Assembly (NCBI RefSeq): GCF_042429765.1
Contig: NZ_JBHLZU010000018.1
Span: forward strand, 434,001-498,000
From: Allokutzneria oryzae
Lineage (GTDB): Bacteria; Actinomycetota; Actinomycetes; Mycobacteriales; Pseudonocardiaceae
Direction: 5' to 3'
DNA length: 64,000 nt
A program made the position numbers and the translations under genes. How positions within the stretch are numbered: position 1 is the first letter of the stretch; the number at the start of each line of letters is the position of its first letter. Positions 44,270 to 52,573 of the stretch are shown piece by piece. The notes beneath the pieces are model-generated. The model saw only the letters and a list, made by a program, of their open reading frames with translations, did not search any database and was not told the DNA's origin.

Positions 44270-45136
44270 CTACTTCAGCAGCCGGTCCATCCGCCGGTCG
44301 GACAACGGCTTCCCGCCGGTCTGACAGGTCGGGCAGTACTGGAAGGACTTGGTGGCGAAGGAGACCTCGCGAACGGTGTCGGAGCACACGGGGCACGGCA
44401 TGCCCGCTCGCCCGTGCACCCGCAGCCCGGAACGCTTCTCCCCCTTGAGCCGCGCGGCGGCCTGCCCGACGGACCGCTCGACGGCGTCCGTCAGCACCTG
44501 GCGCATGGCCGCGTAGAGCTCGTCGACCGCGTCGTCCTTGAGCTTCCCGCTGGTCGCGTACGGCGAGAGGCGCGCGGTGTGCAGGATCTCGTCGGAGTAG
44601 GCATTGCCGACGCCCGCGAGCGTGGACTGCTCGACGAGCAGGGTCTTCAAGCGCTCCGAGCGGCCCTTGAGCAGCTCGGCGAACTCGTCCCTGGTGATCG
44701 CCAGCGCGTCCGGCCCCAGCCTGGCGATGCCGGGAACCCCGGTGGCGGGGTCCTCGACGATGTAGACCGCGAGGCGCTTCTGCGTCCCGGCCTCGGTGAG
44801 GTCGAACCCCGGCCCTTCTCCGGGCGGCCCGAGGTGCACGCGCAGCGCGAGCGGCCCCTTGCCGGGCCGGGGCGGCGGCGCGGCGAGGCTGTCGGCCCAG
44901 CGCAACCAGCCCGCGCGGGAGAGGTGGGTGACCAGGTGCAGCCCGTCGCAGTCCAGGTCGAGGAACTTGCCGTGCCGCGCGGCGCCCGTGACGGTGCGCC
45001 CGTGCAACGCCGTCCAGGACGGGCTGACGGTCTTGAGGACGGTCAGGGACGCGACGTCGACCCTGACCACGGTGCGTCCGGTGGCGTGCTCGCGCAGGTG
45101 GTGCGCGAGTGCCTCGACCTCGGGAAGTTCAGGCAC
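44270..45136 (-). CDS. Fpg/Nei-family DNA glycosylase/AP lyase
   Basis: 288 residues beginning with the catalytic Pro/Glu (MPELPEVE; Pro2, Glu3 after Met removal). The beta-hairpin Lys is in ARHGKFLDLD (about 57), the helix-two-turn-helix motif is VEQSTLAGVGNAYSDEIL, and the zinc finger is CPVC...YCPTC near the C-terminus. The sequence is closer to the Nei-like actinobacterial group than to MutM (FLDLDCDGLHLVTHLS), so it probably removes oxidised pyrimidines; the exact substrate is not certain. Convergent with lutC, one base apart. Confidence 0.9.
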   Translation of the reverse strand: MPELPEVEALAHHLREHATGRTVVRVDVASLTVLKTVSPSWTALHGRTVTGAARHGKFLDLDCDGLHLVTHLSRAGWLRWADSLAAPPPRPGKGPLALRVHLGPPGEGPGFDLTEAGTQKRLAVYIVEDPATGVPGIARLGPDALAITRDEFAELLKGRSERLKTLLVEQSTLAGVGNAYSDEILHTARLSPYATSGKLKDDAVDELYAAMRQVLTDAVERSVGQAAARLKGEKRSGLRVHGRAGMPCPVCSDTVREVSFATKSFQYCPTCQTGGKPLSDRRMDRLLK

Positions 45137-45182
45137 CCGGCCAGTCTGACCCAGTCGGGGCGCCCGCGCGACCAGGTCCTTC

Positions 45183-45620
45183 TCAGTCGATGGGTTGCAG
45201 CGGTCCGTCGACGGCGGGCGTCGAGTAGACCTCGATGTCCCTGGCGATCTTGGTGGTCTCCTGGTGGGCGGCCATCATGCCGCGCACCGCGCCGACCCAC
45301 CGCTCGGGACCGTGTTCCTCAAGGTCACCAGGCGTCTCCGCGACCACGGTCCACTGCCTGCGCAGCGCCCACCGGGCCGGGAAGAACAACACGAGCATGG
45401 CCAGCGCCAGCAGCAGCCAGAACGGCACCACCACGTCGGAGGGGGTCCACGCGACCAGCACAGCGACCAGGCCGAGCACCAGCACGGCCATCACGATCCC
45501 GGACGTGCGCCCGGCGTTGACGTCATGTTCGAACTCGTCGACCCCGGCGGGGTTCGACCACTCGATATGGGTGCGCACGGTCCACATCCGACCGTCCGCT
45601 CCTCGGACCAACCGCGTCAT
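45183..45620 (-). CDS. Small two-span membrane protein, unknown
   Basis: 145 residues from ATG 45620 with GGAGG upstream. A polar N-terminus (VRGADGRMWTVRTHIEWSNP) precedes two helices (GIVMAVLVLGLVAVLVAW and PFWLLLALAMLVLFFPARW), then a cytoplasmic domain (WTVVAETPGDLEEHGPERWV, AVRGMMAAHQETTKIARDIE). Looks like actinobacterial small membrane proteins with no named function. Confidence 0.7.
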   Translation of the reverse strand: MTRLVRGADGRMWTVRTHIEWSNPAGVDEFEHDVNAGRTSGIVMAVLVLGLVAVLVAWTPSDVVVPFWLLLALAMLVLFFPARWALRRQWTVVAETPGDLEEHGPERWVGAVRGMMAAHQETTKIARDIEVYSTPAVDGPLQPID

Positions 45621-46020
45621 CAGCGCCTCCTCAGCCGTCGGCACCGGTCACGCTGGTGCCACGACTCACCGAGCGCTCTGTGTCTGTAACGGTACCGCGA
45701 CATGCGTAGGCCCCGCGGGTGAAACTGGCGAGCACCGAACCTCCGTGGAAACGGCTGCGAGCGGTAAGCATCACCCACGGATTGTGCCGCGAGAGGGCCC
45801 GCTTTGGCACCTGTGGGTGAGGCAAATACCCGCATCCGGTCACTGACCAGCTACATCCGCGGTGCGCAAGTCGTCCGGCCCCGGACACTGCGATCGCGAG
45901 CGCGACCTTACGACAGATTCATGCGCATATCTAGATGCGACCTTCGGCGGGAAAGCGCTTACAGTCCAGTACTGCCACCGCCTCCGCCGCCTTCCCCTGC
46001 GATCGTGGAGGACACCAGCG
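45621..46020. other. 400-base intergenic region
   Basis: Between two divergently oriented genes. I see no convincing gene. It holds the AAGCGCTT site at 45949-45964 and, for the minus gene, its ribosome site at the left end. GC is somewhat lower at 45890-45970. Confidence 0.6.
45949..45964 (+). promoter_or_regulatory. Candidate LacI-family operator
   Basis: gggaaagcgcttacag has the AAGCGCTT palindromic core with a central CG, as in operators of LacI-type sugar regulators; it lies 57 bases before a secreted carbohydrate-active gene. Confidence 0.45.
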
Positions 46021-46803
46021 ATGGAGCACCTTTCGACGAGCCGCCGGAGCCTGCTGCTCGGCGCGACGGCGACCGCCGGCCTGCTCGCTCTCCCCGGCCC
46101 CGCGACAGCGGCCCCGGCGTGGCAGCTGCGCTGGAGCCCGGACCCCAACCGGGACGCCCCCGCCGCCGCCTTCGCCGGCCTCGAACAACACGCGCACACC
46201 CAGCACATCCACGCGCGCGACGGCGCCTACCGCTTCGACATGCACTGCCCGCCGGACTTCGCCGACGTCGACGTGAAGCACGGAGACCGCCAGCGCACCG
46301 AGGCACGCGGCATGCGGTCCGGCGGCGAGATCAAGATCCTCCAGGACCAGACCTGGCGGATCTCCTACGACATGTTCGTCCCGAACACCCTGCGCCCGAC
46401 GACGGCCTTCACCCACATCTTCCAGATCAAGGTCCGCGACATCGCGCCGCCACTGGTGACCCTCACCCTCAACGCCCGCGGCGGCGGAGTGATCGAGATG
46501 CGCACGAGCAACGACAGCGGCGCGTACACCACCCACGACGGCACCTCCTACGAGTCGATCCGCAACCGCTGGACCTCCGTGGATATCGAGGTGAAGGCGA
46601 GCAACTCCGGCGCCCACGTCGCGTGGACGCTGCGCGACACCGCGGGCCAGACGCTGCTGAACCGCCGCATCACCGGCCTCGACATGTGGCGCGGCCAGAA
46701 CTGGCTGACCCCCAAGTGGGGCGTCTACCGGAGTCTCAGCAGCTCAGGACGGGTGACGACGTACCTGCTGACCCGCAACATGAAGGCGCACCAACTCGGA
46801 TAG
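46021..46803 (+). CDS. Secreted polysaccharide lyase-like protein (Tat signal)
   Basis: 260 residues with a twin-arginine signal (STSRRSLLLGATATAG, cleavage after TAA near residue 33). The mature part looks like a beta-jelly-roll: RFDMHCPPDFADVDVK, RQRTEARGM, WRISYDMFVPNTLRP, HIFQIKVRDIAPPLVTLTLN, WTSVDIEVKASNSGAHVAW, PKWGVYRSL. This fits the heparin lyase I-like polysaccharide lyase fold (PF14099 type). The catalytic residues are not identified by me, so the enzyme class is a best guess. ATG 46021 has GGAGGA about 11 bases upstream. Confidence 0.7.
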   Translation: MEHLSTSRRSLLLGATATAGLLALPGPATAAPAWQLRWSPDPNRDAPAAAFAGLEQHAHTQHIHARDGAYRFDMHCPPDFADVDVKHGDRQRTEARGMRSGGEIKILQDQTWRISYDMFVPNTLRPTTAFTHIFQIKVRDIAPPLVTLTLNARGGGVIEMRTSNDSGAYTTHDGTSYESIRNRWTSVDIEVKASNSGAHVAWTLRDTAGQTLLNRRITGLDMWRGQNWLTPKWGVYRSLSSSGRVTTYLLTRNMKAHQLG

Positions 46804-46841
46804 ACCCCCCGGTGGAATCTCGGTTCCGGCGTCGGTTAGAG

Positions 46842-46850
46842 TTGTCCACA
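46842..46850 (+). promoter_or_regulatory. DnaA box TTGTCCACA
   Basis: Perfect match to the actinobacterial DnaA box, 30 bases before tRNA-Gly. Part of a group with 47612 and 47631. Confidence 0.5.
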
Positions 46851-46879
46851 TCAACCGGGACGCACGCCGGACCGGGAAT

Positions 46880-46952
46880 GCGGATGTAGCGCAGCTGGTA
46901 GCGCATCACCTTGCCAAGGTGAGGGTCGCGGGTTCGAATCCCGTCATCCGCT
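46880..46952 (+). tRNA. tRNA-Gly (anticodon GCC)
   Basis: 73 bases folding as a cloverleaf: acceptor GCGGATG/CATCCGC, D-arm GCGC-AGCTGGTA-GCGC, anticodon stem TCACC/GGTGA with loop TTGCCAA (anticodon 46913-46915, GCC), T-arm GCGGG-TTCGAAT-CCCGT, discriminator T. The 3' CCA is not encoded, as is usual in actinomycetes. Confidence 0.97.
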
Positions 46953-46955
46953 CGT

Positions 46956-47007
46956 AGGCCAGGCTGTTCGGTGGTTTTGCCACCTTGCGCCTGGCCTTCA
47001 TATTTTT
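46956..47007 (+). terminator. Terminator after tRNA-Gly
   Basis: Stem aggccaggc 46956-46964 / 46989-46997 with an inner hairpin 46970-46974/46980-46984, followed by tcatattttt. Confidence 0.85.
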
Positions 47008-47115
47008 CGGGGGGTCGCCCCCCCATGCCCCCACGGTGCGGGCTTGTGCCATCCCAGCGCGGCTCTGTTTTGCTGGAACCAGCTCAGTTCCGCTGATCGG
47101 GTTGGGGTGGTTGTC

Positions 47116-47526
47116 GTGGATCTTGAAGTGGCTCGGGGGATCGTCCGGGAGCAGCACCACGCCGTGCTGGCGACCCTGCGCGGCGATGGGAGTCCGCAGA
47201 TGTCGCCCGTCACCGCGAGCGTGGACGACGCCGGGCGGGTCGTCGTGAGCACCAGGGAGACCGCCTTCAAGGTGCGGAACCTCCGGCGGGACCCCAGGGC
47301 GTGGTTGTGCGTCCTGCCCGACGGGTTCTTCGGGCGGTGGATCCAGGTCAGCGGGCCCGTGGAGATCGTCGAGCTGCCCGAGGCCATGGACGGGCTCATC
47401 GAGTACTACCGGTCGGTGAGCGGCGAGCACCCGGACTGGGACGAGTACCGCGAGGCGATGCGGTCGGAGCGGCGGGTGTTGCTGCGCGTGACCCTGGAGA
47501 ACGCCGGACCCGACCGGTCAGGTTGA
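47116..47526 (+). CDS. PPOX-class (F420/flavin) oxidoreductase-like protein
   Basis: 136 residues, one split-barrel domain. EQHHAVLATLRGDGSPQMSP, STRETAFKVRNLRRDPRAWL and WIQVSGPVEIVELPE match actinobacterial PPOX-class F420-dependent proteins (TIGR03618 type) of the pyridoxamine 5'-phosphate oxidase superfamily. The substrate is not known. GTG 47116 is chosen since GGGGTGG is five bases upstream and the family starts there; the longer frame from 47044 is unlikely. Confidence 0.88.
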   Translation: MDLEVARGIVREQHHAVLATLRGDGSPQMSPVTASVDDAGRVVVSTRETAFKVRNLRRDPRAWLCVLPDGFFGRWIQVSGPVEIVELPEAMDGLIEYYRSVSGEHPDWDEYREAMRSERRVLLRVTLENAGPDRSG

Positions 47527-47611
47527 TCTTGTCGGTGGTGTGAGCAGCCCCCGATCCACGGTCTCATGGCGGGGCGACAGAACGGGCGTGGGAGCTGGCC
47601 TCCGGCCCGAG

Positions 47612-47639
47612 TTGTCCACATCGGCGTGGGTTGTCCACA
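47612..47639 (+). promoter_or_regulatory. Two DnaA boxes TTGTCCACA, 19 bp apart
   Basis: Perfect boxes at 47612-47620 and 47631-47639, same orientation, in the 237-base gap between two convergent genes, where no promoter is expected. Confidence 0.5.
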
Positions 47640-47763
47640 GCTTCGCCTCGGAGTCCGTGGTGGGCCGGGCGTTGGTGGGACACTGGACGTGGGGTCGCCC
47701 CCCTGGGAGGGCGGGGGCTGCTCTTGTTGAGGGAGTTCGGCTCCGCGGGTGGGTTGAGTCGGG

Positions 47764-48549
47764 TCAGCGGCCCGTGAAGTTCGCCTTGCGGCGCTCCACG
47801 AAGGACTTCACGCCTTCTTTCGCGTCTTCCGTTCCGAAGAGCTTCATCAGGTCCGGGACCAGGTTCGCCACCGCCGCCGCTTCGCCTTCCGTGACCGCCG
47901 TGCGGGCCGAGGCGAGGGTGGCCCGCACTCCCAGCGGGGCCTGTTCGCAGATGCGCTCCGCCAGTTCGACCGCCCGGTCCAGCTGGTGTCCCGGTGCGAC
48001 GACCTCCTGGACCAGGCCGATGCGGAGCGCTTCCGCCGCGTCGAACTCGTCGCCGGTCAACAGCCAGCGCATCGCGTTCCCCCAGCCCGCCACCTGGGGG
48101 AACCTGATCGTCGCCCCGCCGAACGGGTAGATGCCGCGCTTGACCTCGATCTGCGCGAAGCGGGAGTCGTCCGCCGCGATGCGGATGTCCGACGCCAGCA
48201 GCAGCTCGATGCCCAGGGTCATCACCCAGCCCTGGACCGCCGCGACGATCGGCTTCGTGCGGTGGGCCCCCTGCGTGCCCCACGGGTCGATCGAGCCCTC
48301 AGGCAGCGGGAAACCGGCGTCGGCGATCTTCGGGGCGACCTCCGCCAGGTCCAGCCCAGCCGTGAAGTGGTCGCCGTGCGCGAAGACCACACTGGCCCAC
48401 AGCTCCGGATCGCGTTCCAGCTCGGTGTAGGCCGTGGCCAACTCGCCGAGCATCGTCGAGGTGAAGGCGTTGCGCTTCTCCGGGCGGTTGAAGCCGATCA
48501 GCAGGACGTGTCCCCTGCGCTCGGTGGTGATGAACCCGGTCTCCGACAT
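47764..48549 (-). CDS. Crotonase-family enoyl-CoA hydratase/isomerase
   Basis: 261 residues. RPEKRNAFTSTMLGEL and AHGDHFTAGLDLAEV form the CoA site and oxyanion hole. The first catalytic Glu position is present in GWVMTLGIELLLASD, the second in FAQIEVKRGIYPFGGA, though IYPFGGA differs from the common IPGAGGT. This is an actinobacterial crotonase often annotated as enoyl-CoA hydratase; the actual CoA substrate is not known. A TetR-like palindrome lies 28 bases upstream of the start. Confidence 0.9.
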   Translation of the reverse strand: MSETGFITTERRGHVLLIGFNRPEKRNAFTSTMLGELATAYTELERDPELWASVVFAHGDHFTAGLDLAEVAPKIADAGFPLPEGSIDPWGTQGAHRTKPIVAAVQGWVMTLGIELLLASDIRIAADDSRFAQIEVKRGIYPFGGATIRFPQVAGWGNAMRWLLTGDEFDAAEALRIGLVQEVVAPGHQLDRAVELAERICEQAPLGVRATLASARTAVTEGEAAAVANLVPDLMKLFGTEDAKEGVKSFVERRKANFTGR

Positions 48550-48576
48550 CTGCGCCTCCGAACCGTTCCATTAACT

Positions 48577-48588
48577 TACTCGTGAGTA
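48577..48588. promoter_or_regulatory. Candidate TetR-type operator
   Basis: TACTC-GT-GAGTA, 28 bases upstream of the crotonase ATG. Symmetric halves of this type occur in TetR sites controlling acyl-CoA genes in actinobacteria; no regulator is adjacent. Confidence 0.45.
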
Positions 48589-48701
48589 GCGGACGTTATC
48601 CGGCTTAGTCCTGTAGAGCAACCGACGTTGTTGACCACCTCGCGGGGACTGCGGAACAGTCTCGGCTTGCTCGCTGTCGCGCTCGGCGAGGAGGTACCCG
48701 C

Positions 48702-49904
48702 ATGCGTCAGCACTCGCGAGGATCACGGTGGTCGCTGCTCACAACGGCGCTCGTGGTCGCACTCGGCCTGGTGCTCCCCGGGACGGCGTCAGCGGCTCCG
48801 ACGTGGCTCGGCTCGTGGACGACCGCGATGATGGCGAGCACCACCACCGACATCACGGTGCCCGCCTACACGGTCCGTTCCGCGGCGCACATCAGCGTCG
48901 GCGGGTCGCAGGTGCGGTTGCGGCTGTCCAACCGCTACGGCGAGAAGGCCGCCGCGATCGGACACGTGACGGCATCGCTGGGTGGGGGTCCCGCCGCGAA
49001 CCAGGCGCCGAAGAGCCTCAGCTTCGGGGGTAGGCGCTCGGTCAGCATCCCCGCGGGCGGTGAGGTGCTGAGCGACCCGCTCGCCATGGCGGTCTCCTCC
49101 GGCGCGAACGTGCTGGTGAGCATCCACGTGACGGCGTCACCGAAGCAGGTCACCTACCACCGTTCCGCCAAGCAGGACTCGTTCATCGCGACGGACGCGG
49201 CCGACCACGCCGCGGACACCTCGGGGGCGGCGTTCACCAAGAAGACCGGCTCCTGGTACTTCATGACCGCCGTGGACGTCCAGTCCCCGACCGCGACGCG
49301 CAGCGTCGCGACGTTGGGCGACTCGATCACCGACGGCGCCGGGTCCACCTACGGCAACCACCGCTATCCGGACGTTCTCGCGCGGCGGCTGCTTTCGTTG
49401 CCCGCCAACCAGCAGCGCGGTGTGCTGAACGCCGGCATCGGCGGCAACATGGTGCTGCGCGACGGCGCGAACGGGCAGGCCGCGGTCACCAGGGTGAAGT
49501 GGGACGTGCTCCAGCGGACCGGTGTGCGCACCCTGATCGTGTTGGAGGGCATCAACGACATCCGGCGCGCGGGCGGGCCGCCGACGGCGGTCCAGCTGAC
49601 CGACGGCTACCGGAAGATCATCGATGCCGCGCGGGCGAAGGGCATCCGGGTCCTCGGCGGCACCCTGTTGCCGTTCAAGGGTTCCAAGCCGTGGAGTGAC
49701 CAGCTCGAAAGCGTACGGACGCAGGTGAACACCTGGATCAGGACCAGTGGCGCGTTCGACGCCGTGGTGGATTTCGACGCTGTGATGCGGGATCCGGCCG
49801 ATCCGAAGAAGATGCGCGCCACCCACTCGACCACCGACTGGTTGCACCCGAACAACACCGGCTACGAGGCCATGGGCAACGCGGTGGACCTGGCCAAGCT
49901 GTAG
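48702..49904 (+). CDS. Secreted SGNH/GDSL hydrolase (XynE-like esterase)
   Basis: 400 residues. Sec signal peptide about 1-31 (VVALGLVLPGTASA). A beta-rich N-terminal domain (about 35-195) precedes the SGNH domain: block I GDSITDGAG (Ser), block II GGNMVL, block III GINDI, block V DWLHPN with the catalytic Asp/His pair. It fits extracellular carbohydrate or lipid esterases of the XynE-like group. ATG 48702 has a strong GAGGAGG site. Confidence 0.93.
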   Translation: MRQHSRGSRWSLLTTALVVALGLVLPGTASAAPTWLGSWTTAMMASTTTDITVPAYTVRSAAHISVGGSQVRLRLSNRYGEKAAAIGHVTASLGGGPAANQAPKSLSFGGRRSVSIPAGGEVLSDPLAMAVSSGANVLVSIHVTASPKQVTYHRSAKQDSFIATDAADHAADTSGAAFTKKTGSWYFMTAVDVQSPTATRSVATLGDSITDGAGSTYGNHRYPDVLARRLLSLPANQQRGVLNAGIGGNMVLRDGANGQAAVTRVKWDVLQRTGVRTLIVLEGINDIRRAGGPPTAVQLTDGYRKIIDAARAKGIRVLGGTLLPFKGSKPWSDQLESVRTQVNTWIRTSGAFDAVVDFDAVMRDPADPKKMRATHSTTDWLHPNNTGYEAMGNAVDLAKL

Positions 49905-49911
49905 GACCGGT

Positions 49912-50433
49912 TCAGCGGGGAGCTCTGCCGTCGCGGCGCAGCACCGGCTGCCCGTGGTCGGCGACCGCGGTGGTGAGCTCCCCGCCGAACAGGCAGACCG
50001 TGCGTTCCCAAGGGTGTCCGAAGATCCCGTAGCTCAGGTCCGCTGCGAGGAAGGCGCAGTAGTCGCCGTCCGGGACGATCGGAACCGGCCACGGGTCCAC
50101 CGAGTCCGTCCGGTGTGGCCAGAAGCGGTACGACGCGTGCTGCCAGTCGAGGACGTACACCCAGTCCTGTTCACCGGTGCAGCGCTTCAACGCCGCGAAC
50201 AACACGTCCGCGAGCTCGTCGACGCCTTCCCGGGATCGGCCGAAGTCCCTGGCGGCGTGGTCGTAGCGGCTCAGCGGACGCCGTTGCCCAGGGGCGAGAT
50301 CCCAGGTCAGGGACGGGGTCGGCTCCACGATCGAGGGCCAGTCCTCCGGATGCGCGCTCGGCAGGAAGTCGAAGCGCCCGTCGAAGCGGTTCCACACCCG
50401 ACGATGGCTGTCCGGGTCGAGCTCCTGCCACAC
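49912..50433 (-). CDS. DUF2716-family protein
   Basis: 173 residues, soluble and Trp-rich. DSHRRVWNRFDGRFDF, WVYVLDWQHASYRFWPHR, PDGDYCAFLAADLSYGIFGH and PWERTVCLFGGELT are typical of DUF2716. Function unknown. Convergent with the SGNH hydrolase gene, seven bases apart. Confidence 0.8.
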   Translation of the reverse strand: MWQELDPDSHRRVWNRFDGRFDFLPSAHPEDWPSIVEPTPSLTWDLAPGQRRPLSRYDHAARDFGRSREGVDELADVLFAALKRCTGEQDWVYVLDWQHASYRFWPHRTDSVDPWPVPIVPDGDYCAFLAADLSYGIFGHPWERTVCLFGGELTTAVADHGQPVLRRDGRAPR

Positions 50434-50584
50434 CTGATGTCCTCCCGCGCTCGCACTGAGTGCTTCTACTCAGCTCCCTCCGGCTCTAATACGCGTGATC
50501 TCGGCCGAGGTTGCCGCCATCCTCGACACAACCTCTCCAGTCATCAAGACCGGGGACACCAGGACTGAAGGGTTGTGTTCCGCG

Positions 50585-50938
50585 ATGACGGGTCGCACGC
50601 GCCGTGGATCGGCCTTCGGCGCCGTTTCGGTGCTGTTCGGCTGGTACACCGCCGCCGCATGTGCCTTCCTCGCGTGGGCGATGAGCCTGCCCGAGGTGAA
50701 CCCCGGTGGGCAGTGCACCGGAATCGGCTGGGGCTGCGCACTTCCGCCGCAGGACGGCGCGCTGTTCGCGGCCTCGATGTTCGGCCCGCCGATAGCAGTT
50801 GTCGCCCTGCTCGTCGGCGCCTTGGTCGCGAAGGTGCTCACCGAGCGCCGGGGATCGGACTCGCTCAAGCACGGTTCGCTCGCGGCGGCGGCGGGTCTGC
50901 TCAGCGCGGGCGCCGCGGGTCTGGTGTGGGCGGTCTGA
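50585..50938 (+). CDS. Small membrane protein, unknown
   Basis: 117 residues, three hydrophobic helices (about 10-32, 55-80, 92-115) with a Cys-containing loop (PGGQCTGIGWGCALPP). The loop is extracytoplasmic by the positive-inside rule and may form a disulfide. No family recognised. The start is unsure (ribosome site distant). Confidence 0.6.
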   Translation: MTGRTRRGSAFGAVSVLFGWYTAAACAFLAWAMSLPEVNPGGQCTGIGWGCALPPQDGALFAASMFGPPIAVVALLVGALVAKVLTERRGSDSLKHGSLAAAAGLLSAGAAGLVWAV

Positions 50939-50958
50939 GCCGGAACACGGTACGGCAG

Positions 50959-50998
50959 AAGGGAAAGCCCCCGCTGGTGTCAGCGGGGGCTTTCCCTT
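50959..50998. terminator. Bidirectional terminator before the chitinase gene end
   Basis: Perfect 18-bp stem aagggaaagcccccgctg 50959-50976 / 50981-50998, loop gtgt, T-rich 3' side on the plus strand. Confidence 0.88.
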
Positions 50999-51004
50999 TC
51001 CGGG

Positions 51005-52480
51005 CTACCGGTTCAGGTACGCGTAGTGCTGCTTGGAGAACTCGCCGCCGTTGAACCGGTCCCAGTTGATCGACCAGCTCATCAGCCCGCGCAGGTTGGG
51101 GTAGGTGCCGCGCGGCTTGTAGGACTCGCAGTTCTGCCCCTTCATCAGGCAGTCGAGCACCTTGTGCACCGCGGCCACCGACGTGTGCCCATTGCCCGCG
51201 TTCACGCTGGCGGGCAGGCCGAGTGCGACCTGGTCCTGGCGCAGCCCCGGGAAGACGTTGTTCGCGTCCCCGCGCACCGGGAAGCCACCGAGCACCATGT
51301 CGCCCATGGCCACGTGGAAGTCGACGCTGGGCATCTGCTTGTACTGGTTGTCCGGGGCCATGATCGGGCCGGAGTTGTACTGCTGGACGTGCAGCAGCGT
51401 CAGGTCGTCGCGCAGCGCGTGGATCACCGGCAGGTACGAGCCCGCCCGGTTGTCCGCGCCGCCCTGGCCGCCGTAGTGCTGGTAGCCGAGCTGGACGAAG
51501 AACGTCTCCGGGGCCATGGTGAGCGTGAAACCGCTGCCGTACTTGGCCTTCAGCGTCTTCAGCGCCGAGATCAGGTTGACGATCACCGGGGTCTTCGGGT
51601 TCTTGAAGTCGGTGTCGCCGGAGTCCAGGTACAGCGAGTGGCCCTCGAAGTCGATGTCCAACCCGTTCAGGCCGTACTTGTCGATGATCGCGCTGACGGA
51701 GCGCACGAAGGCGTCCCGCGCGGCCGTCGTGGTCAGCTGGACCTGGCCGTTCTGGCCGCCGATGGAGATCAGCACCTTCTTGCCCTGTGCCTGCTTCTCC
51801 TTGATGCCCGCGATGAACTCGGCCTCGCTCTCCACGTTCGGGCACTCCGCGACCGGGCACAGCGAGAAGCGCAGCTCGCCGGAGGTGACCGAGGTGGGCT
51901 CGGCGAAAGCAAGCTGGATGATGCCCCACTCGTTGGGCACGTCCTTCATCCGAACGTAGCCGGACCCGTTGGCGAAGCTGGCGTGCAGGTAGCCGACCAG
52001 CAGCTTGTTGCCCGCGGGCGGCTGGACCACGGAGGTGGTCGTCGTGGGCGGTGGCGTGGTCGTCGTGGTGGGCGGGGTCGTCCCGCCACCGTCACAGGGC
52101 GAGCCGTTGATCCGACAGGCCGCGGGCACGCCGGTTCCGGTGCCGTTGAAGCCGAAGGTGACACTGCCGCCGATGGGCACAGCGCCGTTGTACTCGCGGT
52201 TGGTGAAGGTGTAGCGGCCGTTCTGGTTGGTCTGCAAGGCATCCCAGTAGGCTCCGACGCTGCCCGGAGGCAGGTCGAGCTCGACCTGCCAGCCGTTCAC
52301 CGCGCTCCCGGAGTCGTTGCGCACGGTGACCTGAGCGGTGTAGCCGCCGTCCCAGCTGCTCTGCTTGGTGAAGGTCGCCGTGACCGAACCCCCGTAGGCG
52401 GGGACCACGGCGAGGAAAGCTGCGCCCAGCACCAGGGTGACCAGTGCCGCCACCCGAGCGAACAGGACCCTTCGAGTCAC
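51005..52480 (-). CDS. Secreted chitinase: CBM2 domain plus GH18 domain
   Basis: 491 residues from GTG 52480 (GGGAGG four bases upstream). Signal peptide about 1-31, a family 2 cellulose/chitin-binding module (about 32-125, GWQVELDLPPGSVGAYWDA), a Thr/Pro linker (TTPPTTTTTPPPTTTTS), then GH18 (about 155-490). The active strand reads LNGLDIDFEG: the catalytic Glu is present, the first Asp of DxxDxDxE is Asn. SIGGQNG, MAPETFF and GLMSWSINWD support the family. Two dre-like sites upstream point to DasR control by N-acetylglucosamine, shared with the LPMO gene at 54061. Confidence 0.94.
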   Translation of the reverse strand: MTRRVLFARVAALVTLVLGAAFLAVVPAYGGSVTATFTKQSSWDGGYTAQVTVRNDSGSAVNGWQVELDLPPGSVGAYWDALQTNQNGRYTFTNREYNGAVPIGGSVTFGFNGTGTGVPAACRINGSPCDGGGTTPPTTTTTPPPTTTTSVVQPPAGNKLLVGYLHASFANGSGYVRMKDVPNEWGIIQLAFAEPTSVTSGELRFSLCPVAECPNVESEAEFIAGIKEKQAQGKKVLISIGGQNGQVQLTTTAARDAFVRSVSAIIDKYGLNGLDIDFEGHSLYLDSGDTDFKNPKTPVIVNLISALKTLKAKYGSGFTLTMAPETFFVQLGYQHYGGQGGADNRAGSYLPVIHALRDDLTLLHVQQYNSGPIMAPDNQYKQMPSVDFHVAMGDMVLGGFPVRGDANNVFPGLRQDQVALGLPASVNAGNGHTSVAAVHKVLDCLMKGQNCESYKPRGTYPNLRGLMSWSINWDRFNGGEFSKQHYAYLNR

Positions 52481-52547
52481 TTTTCCTCCCACCGACGCGG
52501 GCGCGCAGCAGCGGCTGCGACCCCTCTGCGGCGGCGGAGTTCACATG

Positions 52548-52563
52548 AGTGGACTAGACCATG
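52548..52563 (-). promoter_or_regulatory. DasR-type dre site 1 of the chitinase promoter
   Basis: agtggactagaccatg matches 12 of 16 positions of the dre consensus ACTGGTCTAGACCACT, 68 bases upstream of the chitinase GTG. Confidence 0.65.
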
Positions 52564-52573
52564 CCCGCGCCTG

